Below are positions 25,640 through 32,157 of a stretch of DNA of 32,157 nucleotides, one piece after another (positions within the stretch are counted from its first letter, which is position 1; each line of letters begins with the position of its first letter). Below the pieces are notes generated by a model. The model did not search any database and was not told the origin of the DNA. It saw nothing but the letters and a program-made list of their open reading frames with translations. Source of the stretch: Ardenticatenaceae bacterium. GTDB taxonomy: Bacteria > Chloroflexota > Anaerolineae > Ardenticatenales > Ardenticatenaceae. The DNA lies in contig WFWG01000412.1 in the NCBI GenBank assembly GCA_015491235.1, positions 1 to 32,157 on the forward strand. Direction: 5' to 3'. Both the position numbers and the translations under genes were made by a program.

Positions 25640-26356
25640 TCACCTCCGGAAGGGCAGGCGCCAGCGCCGCTCCCGGGGAATTTCGGCCAGCACTGGCGCC
25701 CCCAGCAGGTGACGGGCCTCGTCGCGGGAGCGCACGCTGTCGTCCAGGTAATCCCAGGTGAAGGCGATGACGAGGGCGGCCACCAGCGCAATCAGCAGGC
25801 GCAGCGGCAGGTCCAGCTTCTGTCGCAGGCTTGGCCCCACGGGAAACGGGCCATAGTACCCAATCAGGTCCACCCGAACCCGTTGTCCGCCCCCGAAGGG
25901 CAGAAAACGGTCGGCCTCCTCGCGCAGCGTCTGGACCACGGCTGTACCAATGGCACCGAGTTGGTCGGGGTTTCCCCAGGTAATCCTCACTGTGAGAATG
26001 CGGTGCTGCCGGTCAGCGGAGATGGCGCCAGCCAGCGCGGCAGGGGGGACGCGCGCCCCTTCTGGCAGGCGGGCGTTCACCGCCTCGGCAAAGGCCACTT
26101 CGCTCACAATGATGGTGAGGTCGTCCGCGATGTACTCGCTGGCCTGGGCGGCTGCCAGGCTGGGATCCGTCTCAAGGGGCTGCTCGCTGTCCAGGAATGG
26201 TTCCACGTTGACGATCAGCCGCACCACGAACTGGTACGCCGGCGCTGGCGGTGAGGAAGTCAGCAAGCTCAGGAAGAGGACCAGCACCGGCAATCCCACC
26301 AGAACCCACCAGCGACGGCGTAGAACGCCCAAATACGCGCGCAACTCCATAATCAT
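25640..26356 (-). CDS. Wzz-type polysaccharide chain-length determinant protein
   Basis: The 238-residue protein has the Wzz layout: a short cytoplasmic start (MELRAYLGVLRRRWWVL), helix 1 (about 17-35), an extracytoplasmic domain of about 150 residues, a Pro-containing region before helix 2 (about 186-204), and a basic cytoplasmic tail. The tail has no Walker motifs or Tyr cluster, so it is not a fused BY-kinase. It probably controls chain length or export of a surface polysaccharide together with the glycosyltransferase upstream, whose stop overlaps ATG 26356 as ATGA. A second ATG at 26350 has better ribosome-site spacing. Its TGA stop is the target duplication of MITE B'. Confidence 0.8.
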   Translation of the reverse strand: MIMELRAYLGVLRRRWWVLVGLPVLVLFLSLLTSSPPAPAYQFVVRLIVNVEPFLDSEQPLETDPSLAAAQASEYIADDLTIIVSEVAFAEAVNARLPEGARVPPAALAGAISADRQHRILTVRITWGNPDQLGAIGTAVVQTLREEADRFLPFGGGQRVRVDLIGYYGPFPVGPSLRQKLDLPLRLLIALVAALVIAFTWDYLDDSVRSRDEARHLLGAPVLAEIPRERRWRLPFRR

Positions 26357-27468
26357 CCCCCTGCTGCCACCGTCACCGCCGGCCCGCCAGCGGTGACCTG
26401 GTGCACAAAGCGTTGGAAGTTCTCCTTGAAGACGGTCACGTCGAACTGGCGAGCGTGTTCCCGGATAACGGCGGGGTCAAACTGTATGGTCTCCAGGCGG
26501 TGGACGGCTTCGGCCAGGGCCTCGGCGGAAGGCTCGTGGAAGAAAAGGCCCGTAACGCCGTCAATCACCGTGTCCAGGGCGCCACCAGCCGCATACGCAA
26601 TGACCGGGCGGCCAGCCGCCTGGGCCTCAATGGGAGCAATGCCGAAGTCCTCCTCGCCGGGAAAGACGAAAGCGCGACACCCCTGCACCCAGCGGCGCAC
26701 CTCCTCGTCGGACACGCGCCCCACGAAGCGCACGTTGGGGCCGGCGATGGCCTCCAAGGCCGGGCGGTCGCGCCCCTCTCCCACGATGACAAGGGGGCGC
26801 CCCAGACGGGTATAGGCTTCCACCGCCAAGTCAATGCGCTTGTAGGGAACCAGCCGAGAAACAATCAGGTCGTAGTCGCCGGGCGGCGCGTCCGTCTCGA
26901 ATCGCCGCGTGTCCACGGGCGGGTAGATGATGGTGGAATCCCGGCGGTAGAACTTAGCCACCCGCTGCGCCACGGCGCGGGAAATGCTCACGAAGTGGTC
27001 GGGGCGTTGGGCGGCCACTTGGTCCCACAGGCGCAGCCAACTCAACATGGGCTTGAGCACGCGCCGCGCGGGCCCGCCCACCTGCTCGCGCGCCAGGTAC
27101 TGGCTGGTGTTCCAGAGGAAGCGGGTAGGCGTCAGACAGTAGCAGATGTGCACGGTGGAGGGAGGCGTGATGACACCGTGGCAGAACCCACTCTTGTTGC
27201 TGATGACCACGTCGTACTCCGAGAAGTCGAACTGCTCGAAGGCCAGGGGGTAGAGGGGCAGATAGAGCTGGTGGCGGCGGTAAATGCCCGGCAGGCGATC
27301 CATGAACGAGGTGTGGACCGTCCAGCGGGCCATCAAGGTCGGCATCGCCTTCCTGTCGTAGATGGAAGTATAGACGGGAGCCTCCGGAAAGAGCGCTTTC
27401 AGCGCAATGAGCACGTTTTCGGCGCCCCCCATTTGGTTGAGCCAGTCGTGAACGATGGCAACTCGCAT
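26353..27468 (-). CDS. GT4 family glycosyltransferase
   Basis: A retaining sugar-nucleotide glycosyltransferase of the GT-B fold, 371 residues. The N-terminal domain starts MRVAIVHDWLNQMGGAENV, and later has CYCLTPTRFLWN. The C-terminal domain has the donor-site features: SRLVPYKRIDLAVEAY, VGEGRDR, VRFVGRVSDEEV and EEDFGIAPIEAQAAGRPVIAYAAGG, which holds the E-x7-E pair. Mannosyltransferases in exopolysaccharide clusters look like this, but the sugar cannot be read. ATG 27468 follows GGGGAAG; the extension to 27522 is not conserved-looking. It is coupled to the Wzz-like gene, and both are probably transcribed from the promoter at 27501-27529. Confidence 0.9.
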   Translation of the reverse strand: MRVAIVHDWLNQMGGAENVLIALKALFPEAPVYTSIYDRKAMPTLMARWTVHTSFMDRLPGIYRRHQLYLPLYPLAFEQFDFSEYDVVISNKSGFCHGVITPPSTVHICYCLTPTRFLWNTSQYLAREQVGGPARRVLKPMLSWLRLWDQVAAQRPDHFVSISRAVAQRVAKFYRRDSTIIYPPVDTRRFETDAPPGDYDLIVSRLVPYKRIDLAVEAYTRLGRPLVIVGEGRDRPALEAIAGPNVRFVGRVSDEEVRRWVQGCRAFVFPGEEDFGIAPIEAQAAGRPVIAYAAGGALDTVIDGVTGLFFHEPSAEALAEAVHRLETIQFDPAVIREHARQFDVTVFKENFQRFVHQVTAGGPAVTVAAGG

Positions 27469-27500
27469 TCTTCCCCTGCCTGTCGGTTCAGGTAGCCGGA

Positions 27501-27529
27501 ATTCTAACACGAGCAGCACCAAGAGACAA
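27501..27529 (-). promoter_or_regulatory. Promoter of the glycosyltransferase-wzz unit
   Basis: On the minus strand TTGTCT (27524-27529) is 17 bp from TAGAAT (27501-27506), four and five matches to consensus. Transcription would begin near 27494, about 26 nt before ATG 27468. For the divergent ABC gene only a loose TAAAAT was seen, with no -35 box. Confidence 0.55.
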
Positions 27530-27619
27530 GCTTTTCGACCACCTTTGGGACTTAAGGGCTATACCTTTCCGCTCGAAAACCGAGTAAAATGTGAACAAAT
27601 ACCCTCATTCCTCACCGCC

Positions 27620-28846
27620 ATGGCCGAAGTTCACCTGAAGCGCATCTGGAAAATCTATCCGGGAAACGTCGTTGCCGTGCGCGACCTTTCGCTACAGATT
27701 GCGCCGAAGGAGTTCTTCGTGCTCCTCGGCCCCTCCGGGTGTGGCAAGACTACACTTCTGCGCATCATTGCGGGCCTGGAAGAGCCAACCGCCGGAGAGG
27801 TGTGGATTGACAACCGCAACGTTACCTCGCTGGCTCCTCGTGAGCGTAACGTTGCTATGGCGTTCGAGTCTTACGCCCTCTATCCACACATGACCGCTTT
27901 CCAGAACATCGCCTTCCCGCTCACAATCCACAACACACCTGCTGAGAAGATCCAGGCGGCCGTGACCCGCGTGGCACGTCTCCTCAAGCTCGAGCACCTG
28001 CTCACCCGTCGCCCCCGCGAACTCTCCGCCGGCGAGCAACAGCGGGTGGGTGTTGGCCGGGCCATCGTGCGCAACCCGAGCGTTTTTCTGATGGACGAGC
28101 CCCTTTCCAACCTGGACGCCAAGCTGCGCGTCCAGGTGCGGCGCGAGTTGCGCGTCCTTCACCGACACTTGGAAACGACCTTTGTGTACGTAACCCACGA
28201 CCAAATCGAAGCGATGGCCCTTGCCGATCGGATCGCTGTAATGAACGAGGGTGAGATCCAGCAGGTGGGCACTCCTCATGATCTCTACCACTATCCGGCC
28301 AACCTTTTCGTGGCCGCGTTCATCGGCAGCCCGCCGATGAACTTGTTCGACGTAGAAGTCGAGAAGCAGGACGGTGAAATTTTGCTCAACACGGGCGAAT
28401 TTCGCATCCTCCTTCCACCGCAGGCCGTCGGTTATCTGGAACCCTACATCAACCGGGAAATTGTGCTGGGCATTCGGCCGGAACACATCTACCACGCGGA
28501 TTATGTTCCACCTCACGTTCGTGGCCACTCCATTCGCGCTCTCCTCGAAGTTGTCGAGTGGCTGGGGAACGAAAAGGTCTACTACTTGAAGGGGTTGCGG
28601 TTGTCCAAAGTGCGCACAAAAGTCTACAGTGCCATTCTCGGCGAGGAGCTGGAATACTACGAGTTTACGACGGGCTCCACCTTCCTCGCCCGTGTGGACC
28701 GCCACGCGGCCGACAAGGTGGGGGAGCACGTCGAACTGGTCATTGACCTTGATCACGTCAAACTCTTCGACGCCGACAGTGGCCAAGCAATTTACCCTCT
28801 GCTTACCGAAAAGGCCGCCTCACCCCTTGCGCCCTCGAGTGTGTAG
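27620..28846 (+). CDS. ABC transporter ATPase, MalK/UgpC-like (CUT1)
   Basis: This 408-residue nucleotide-binding subunit probably powers a sugar or glycerol-phosphate importer. Walker A is GPSGCGKT (37-44), Walker B VFLMDEP with Glu160, D-loop SNLDA, and switch His193 in YVTHDQ. C-terminal regulatory TOBE-like strands follow from about 240. Two motifs are unusual: the Q-loop reads AFESYALYPHM with Glu83 where Gln is usual, and the signature reads LSAGEQQRV (135-143), not LSGGQxQRV. The TOBE part is longer than in MalK. No permease or binding-protein genes are adjacent, so it may serve several importers, as MsmK-type ATPases do. ATG 27620 was chosen because homology begins there. The 3' end overlaps the DUF58 gene by 55 bp. 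Confidence 0.88.
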   Translation: MAEVHLKRIWKIYPGNVVAVRDLSLQIAPKEFFVLLGPSGCGKTTLLRIIAGLEEPTAGEVWIDNRNVTSLAPRERNVAMAFESYALYPHMTAFQNIAFPLTIHNTPAEKIQAAVTRVARLLKLEHLLTRRPRELSAGEQQRVGVGRAIVRNPSVFLMDEPLSNLDAKLRVQVRRELRVLHRHLETTFVYVTHDQIEAMALADRIAVMNEGEIQQVGTPHDLYHYPANLFVAAFIGSPPMNLFDVEVEKQDGEILLNTGEFRILLPPQAVGYLEPYINREIVLGIRPEHIYHADYVPPHVRGHSIRALLEVVEWLGNEKVYYLKGLRLSKVRTKVYSAILGEELEYYEFTTGSTFLARVDRHAADKVGEHVELVIDLDHVKLFDADSGQAIYPLLTEKAASPLAPSSV

Positions 28847-30084
28847 ACCTCAATCCGGGAGCGAAGGGCTTCATCCGGCTGCCATTGCTCGTCCAAGCTC
28901 ACCAAGACAACCCGGCGACCTGCTTGTTGGAGCCGCAACAGCGTGGTCACCACGGGTTGCGTCACGACAGCCGTCACGAGGATCAACGTGCATCCCCACG
29001 GCAGGCGCGGCGCTTCCTGCGCCAGCAGGCGCTCGATGGGCGTGGTGGCGAAGCCGGTGACAGCCGCCAGAGCCTCCAGAATGCGGCGCATGTGGTCTGG
29101 CCGGCGGCCGGCCGGCACGTGGACGGGCTGATCGCTGCGCGGCACCGAGGCGTTCGCGATCAGCCCCACGGGGTGCCCGGCTTCCCACACGTGCATGGCA
29201 ATGCTCGCGGCCACGCTGATGGCCCGCTCGAGTTGCTCGGGATTGATGCCCTCCCAGTAGCGGGCAAAGGTGGCCGTGTTGAGGAAGAGCGCCACCTGGT
29301 GCGTTTCCGTGGGCTCCCACACGCGGACGTGTAACGCCTGGGTGCGGGCCGTCGCTTTCCAGTGGACGCGCCTGAGGGGATCCTCCGGGTGATAGGGGCG
29401 CACGCCCGCAGGGCGGGTGGGGTCCTCGAAGAGGGAGCGGGGTGCCCGGCGCAAGCCAAAGGGGTCTTTGGTGGGAAAGCCCAGCGCTTCCAGCGGCTCG
29501 ACGCGGGGGTACACGATGAGGCGGGTCTGTTCGGAGACAGTTCCGTGACGCTCGAAGAGGCCGAACACATCGCCAGCCACCAGGAAAGCCGGGCCGAAGA
29601 AGTAGTAGCCCCGCTGGTGGCAGGGAAGGGTGAAGGACCACCGCACGGTCTCGAAGGGGCCCAGTGCCGTCACCCGCGTCAGCGTGGCCCGGCCGGGCTG
29701 AGAAGCAGGCGAGAGGGCCACACCCGTGGGCTTCATGGCCTCCGGAAAGGAGTCCTCCAGGCGCAGCCACGCCACAGGGATCCACTTGCGGTTGGTGAGC
29801 GCCAGGGTTAAAGTGACCGTCTCGCCCACGAAGGCGCGCGTCTCGCTCAACGTGCGCCGGTACTCCACGCCGCGCAGGATAACGCCGTTCCACGCCCAGG
29901 CCACCACGCCCACCGTGCCCAGGAAGGCGCCCAACGCCATCATGGCCGGCTGGCGCAAGAGGGCGCCCACCCCCAAGATGAGCAGGGCCATCCACGCCCA
30001 CGCTTCGCTGTAAAGGGAGAAGAGGGACCGGGCAGACGGCCGACTGTGTTCGGGCGATGGTCGAACGGAAAACGGCGGCCACAT
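28792..30084 (-). CDS. DUF58 domain protein
   Basis: The 430-residue protein has two N-terminal membrane helices (about 31-43 and 47-66), a beta-rich region (about 75-200), and the DUF58 signature VRPYHPEDPLRRVHWKATART (about 229-249), then a VWA-like C-terminal fold (VALFLNTATF onward). DUF58 proteins normally work with MoxR ATPases; the moxR gene ends five bp upstream. Function is thought to be in assembly or maturation of envelope or metal-dependent complexes, but the target here is unknown. The start at ATG 30084 is close to the moxR stop. The last 55 bp overlap the convergent ABC gene. Confidence 0.9.
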   Translation of the reverse strand: MWPPFSVRPSPEHSRPSARSLFSLYSEAWAWMALLILGVGALLRQPAMMALGAFLGTVGVVAWAWNGVILRGVEYRRTLSETRAFVGETVTLTLALTNRKWIPVAWLRLEDSFPEAMKPTGVALSPASQPGRATLTRVTALGPFETVRWSFTLPCHQRGYYFFGPAFLVAGDVFGLFERHGTVSEQTRLIVYPRVEPLEALGFPTKDPFGLRRAPRSLFEDPTRPAGVRPYHPEDPLRRVHWKATARTQALHVRVWEPTETHQVALFLNTATFARYWEGINPEQLERAISVAASIAMHVWEAGHPVGLIANASVPRSDQPVHVPAGRRPDHMRRILEALAAVTGFATTPIERLLAQEAPRLPWGCTLILVTAVVTQPVVTTLLRLQQAGRRVVLVSLDEQWQPDEALRSRIEVYTLEGARGEAAFSVSRG

Positions 30085-30089
30085 GCTTC

Positions 30090-31052
30090 CTACGCCGATT
30101 CCACCGGCACCGGCACCCGGTCAACGACTTCAGCGATGATCTCCTGCGGCGTGCGCCCGCGAAGCTGCACCTGGGGGCTGATGATAACCCGGTGGGTCAG
30201 AACGGGCGGACACAGGGTCTTCACGTCGTCAGGGATCACGTAGGCGCGCCCCCGAATGGCTGCCAGCGCTTGGGCAGCCCGGTAAAGGGCCAACGTGGCG
30301 CGCGGGCTGCCGCCCACCTCGAGCAGCGGGTGTGTCCGCGTGGCACGCACGACTTCCACCACGTAGCGCCGCACGTCTGGCTCCACGTGAACTCGGCGCA
30401 CCGCCGCCTGGGCGGCCAGCACCTCCTCGGCCGAGGCCACCGGTTGGAGATTCTCCAGCGGGTCTTCCTGCTCGAAGCGCAACAACATGGCTTCCTCCTC
30501 GTCCGGCTCTGGATAGCCGACGGCCAGCCGCATGAGGAAGCGGTCGAGTTGGGCCTCGGGGAGCGGAAATGTGCCCTCCAGTTCGATGGGGTTTTGGGTG
30601 GCCAGCACCAGGAAAGGACGGGGGAGCGCGTAGGTCTCCCCCTCCACCGTCACTTGCCGCTCCTGCATGGCCTCCAGCAGGGCCGACTGAGTGCGGGGCG
30701 TGGCGCGGTTGATCTCGTCGGCCAGCAAGATATGGGTGAAGATGGGACCAGACCGAAAGGTGAACTCCTGTGTCCGCTGGTTGTAGACGTAGAGGCCAGT
30801 TACGTCACTGGGCAGCAGGTCGGGCGTGAACTGGAGCCGCCGGAAGGTCAGGTCCAGCGAGCGGGCCAGAGCGCGGGCCAAGGTGGTCTTGCCCGTCCCC
30901 GGCACATCCTCCAGGAGCACGTGGCCCCCCGTGAAGAGGGCCACCAGCACCAACTCGGTCACGCGGCGCTTCCCGACGATCACGCGCCCCACGTTCTCGG
31001 TTATCCTGGCGGCCAATTCCTGCACCGGGCGCACATCAATCACCGACACCAC
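30090..31052 (-). CDS. MoxR family AAA+ ATPase
   Basis: MoxR ATPases act as chaperone-like remodelers with DUF58 and VWA proteins. The 320 residues contain the full AAA_3 core: Walker A VPGTGKTT (50-57), Walker B HILLADE (107-113) followed by INRATPRTQSALLEAM, sensor-1 LATQNP, PEAQLDRFL, and the lid motif GGSPRATLALYRAAQA. The start is GTG at 31052 or one of the following GTG codons; GGGGAAACGAG upstream supplies the ribosome site. glpX ends 20 bp upstream and DUF58 begins five bp downstream, so the three genes look like one transcript. A BatA-like partner is encoded at 10972. Confidence 0.95.
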   Translation of the reverse strand: MVSVIDVRPVQELAARITENVGRVIVGKRRVTELVLVALFTGGHVLLEDVPGTGKTTLARALARSLDLTFRRLQFTPDLLPSDVTGLYVYNQRTQEFTFRSGPIFTHILLADEINRATPRTQSALLEAMQERQVTVEGETYALPRPFLVLATQNPIELEGTFPLPEAQLDRFLMRLAVGYPEPDEEEAMLLRFEQEDPLENLQPVASAEEVLAAQAAVRRVHVEPDVRRYVVEVVRATRTHPLLEVGGSPRATLALYRAAQALAAIRGRAYVIPDDVKTLCPPVLTHRVIISPQVQLRGRTPQEIIAEVVDRVPVPVESA

Positions 31053-31072
31053 CTCGTTTCCCCGCCGAGCGC

Positions 31073-32077
31073 TCAGGTCGGCGGCGCGTAGGCTATCTGG
31101 CTAATGCGGCTCAGCTTGTCCCAGCGGTGGGTAGCTTCAACGTACCGGATGGTGCCGCTGCGGGCCCGCATGACCAGGGAGTGGGTCTTCGCGCCGCCAC
31201 TGAAGTAATGGACGCCCCGCAGCAGCTCGCCGTCGGTAATGCCAGTGGCGGCGAAGAAAACGTTGTCCCCCTGCACCAGGTCATCAATGCTCAGCACCCG
31301 GTTGATGTCCAGGCCGTGGTCGGCGGCCCAGCGGGCTTCCTCCTCGTTGCGGGGCCACAGCTTGCCCTGGATCTCGCCCTCCAGACACTTCAGCGCGCAG
31401 GCAGCAATGACGCCTTCTGGCGTGCCCCCGATGCCCATGAGCACGTCCACGCCCGTGCCGTCCATGGCAGCCATGACGGCGCCGGCCACGTCGCCGTCCG
31501 TGATGAGGCGAATGCGGGCGCCGGCCTCCCGTATCTCCTGCACGAGTTGCTGGTGGCGGGGACGGTCTAGCACCACCACCGTGAGATCGGAGACGTGCAT
31601 CCCCTTCGCCTTGGCGATGCGGCGCAGGTTCTCCGCCACGGGCGCCTCGATGTCAATGGCACCCCTGGCCGCCGGCCCCACGGCGATTTTCTGCATGTAG
31701 ACGATTTTGCCGGGGTCGAACATGGTGCCGCGCTCGCTGATGGCCACCACGCTGAGGGCGTTGGAGCGCCCCAGGCTCAACAGGCGGGTGCCGTCAATGG
31801 GGTCCACGGCCACGTCCACCTGGGGTGGCCGGCCGGTTCCCACCCGCTCGCCGTTGTAGAGCATGGGGGCCTCGTCCTTCTCGCCCTCGCCGATGACGAC
31901 AACGCCGTCCATCTCCACCGTGCTCAACATGAAGCGCATGGCGTCAACGGCGGCCTGGTCGGCCCCTTCCTTGTTGCCCCGGCCCATCCAGCGGGCCGCC
32001 GTCATGGCGGCCGCCTCGGTGACGCGCACCAGCTCCAGGGCCAGGTTTCGGTCCGGCTTGCGCGTGTCGTCGTGCAT
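31073..32077 (-). CDS. glpX: Fructose-1,6-bisphosphatase class II (GlpX)
   Basis: GlpX dephosphorylates fructose-1,6-bisphosphate in gluconeogenesis, and in some bacteria also sedoheptulose-1,7-bisphosphate. The 334-residue protein has the metal-site motifs [11 protein letters not shown] (63-73) and DPIDGT (92-97), and the substrate region DGDVAG followed by GIGGTPEGV and a GNxxFxATG-like [19 protein letters not shown] 32077 is preceded by GGGAG with seven-base spacing; an upstream GTG at 32104 is less likely. It is the first gene visible in the glpX-moxR-DUF58 run. No promoter was recognised in the short stretch before the hairpin at 32119. Confidence 0.95.
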   Translation of the reverse strand: MHDDTRKPDRNLALELVRVTEAAAMTAARWMGRGNKEGADQAAVDAMRFMLSTVEMDGVVVIGEGEKDEAPMLYNGERVGTGRPPQVDVAVDPIDGTRLLSLGRSNALSVVAISERGTMFDPGKIVYMQKIAVGPAARGAIDIEAPVAENLRRIAKAKGMHVSDLTVVVLDRPRHQQLVQEIREAGARIRLITDGDVAGAVMAAMDGTGVDVLMGIGGTPEGVIAACALKCLEGEIQGKLWPRNEEEARWAADHGLDINRVLSIDDLVQGDNVFFAATGITDGELLRGVHYFSGGAKTHSLVMRARSGTIRYVEATHRWDKLSRISQIAYAPPT

Positions 32078-32118
32078 CGTGTGCTCCCTTCTTCTTTCGT
32101 TCACAGGTCTCGAAAGAA

Positions 32119-32157
32119 AAATTGTGTAGGACTGGGGCGGCTTCGCCGCCCCAGTCC
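32119..32157 (-). terminator. Third long hairpin of the repeat family, cut by the window edge
   Basis: AAATTGTGTAGGACTGGGGC plus GGC (32119-32141), a TTC loop, and the first 13 bases of the returning arm (32145-32157) form a perfect stem as far as visible. On the minus strand the complete structure would be followed by five T residues (complement of 32117-32121). It should therefore end transcription of a minus-strand gene to the right of the window, before glpX. The flanking MITE blocks seen in copies A and C are absent on the visible side. Confidence 0.6.

Noticed and set aside
1-32157. tRNA, rRNA, CRISPR, phage or transposase genes
   Set aside because: I looked for the usual signs on both strands and saw none; a tRNA or small RNA search by program was not possible here.

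Overview
The window reads as a chromosomal segment of a GC-rich, probably thermophilic member of the Chloroflexota (Anaerolineae/Ardenticatenia-like). This is inferred from gene content: very large multi-GAF signalling proteins, Thr/Pro-rich lipoproteins (DUF3048, PQQ sugar dehydrogenase), the COG2521 methyltransferase, MoxR-DUF58, a B12-dependent acyl-CoA mutase and class II FBPase. No rRNA, tRNA, CRISPR array, phage or transposase gene was seen.

Layout. (1) 195-10128, minus strand: a c-di-GMP block. A 1729-residue membrane diguanylate cyclase (7TM-PAS-7xGAF-GGDEF) lies downstream of a 1021-residue HD-GYP phosphodiesterase with four GAF domains and a good promoter. Upstream of them is a translationally coupled pair, a DUF5317 membrane protein and a small protein of unknown function. 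(2) 10307-14998: msrA, a divergent BatA-like VWA membrane protein, then a DUF3048 lipoprotein coupled to a methyltransferase. (3) 15031-18213, plus strand: a PhnD-like protein without an export signal behind an extended -10 promoter that abuts a palindrome, dCTP deaminase, and a PQQ-type sugar dehydrogenase lipoprotein. (4) 18602-22124, plus: acyl-CoA mutase large subunit, tsaE, tsaB, rimI. (5) 25298-22095, minus: secG, an oligopeptide-type solute-binding protein, a small membrane protein and a DUF92 protein. (6) 27468-25640, minus: GT4 glycosyltransferase coupled to a Wzz-type protein. (7) 27620-28846, plus: a MalK/UgpC-like ABC ATPase. (8) 32077-28792, minus: glpX, moxR and DUF58 in a probable operon.

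The most unusual content is a family of short non-coding elements (MITE-like). Their ends are inverted TACCAATTG and complete copies are flanked by 3-bp TNA duplications. Complete copies are at 16492-16732 (A), 18229-18464 (B) and 25506-25639 (B'), a 42-bp relic is at 25427-25468 (A'), and an edge-truncated copy is at 1-151. In A and B' the duplicated trinucleotide is itself the stop codon of the upstream gene (dcd, wzz). In B it is an in-frame second TAA 15 bases after the stop. The four longer copies all have the same orientation relative to the gene they follow. A and the left-edge copy carry a perfect or near-perfect 20-23 bp hairpin followed by a T-run, so they look like mobile terminators. 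The hairpin stems show compensatory base changes between copies. A third hairpin of this type is cut by the right edge.

Three convergent gene pairs overlap tail to tail by 30-55 bp, showing a compact genome in which the MITE-like elements make up much of the spacer DNA.
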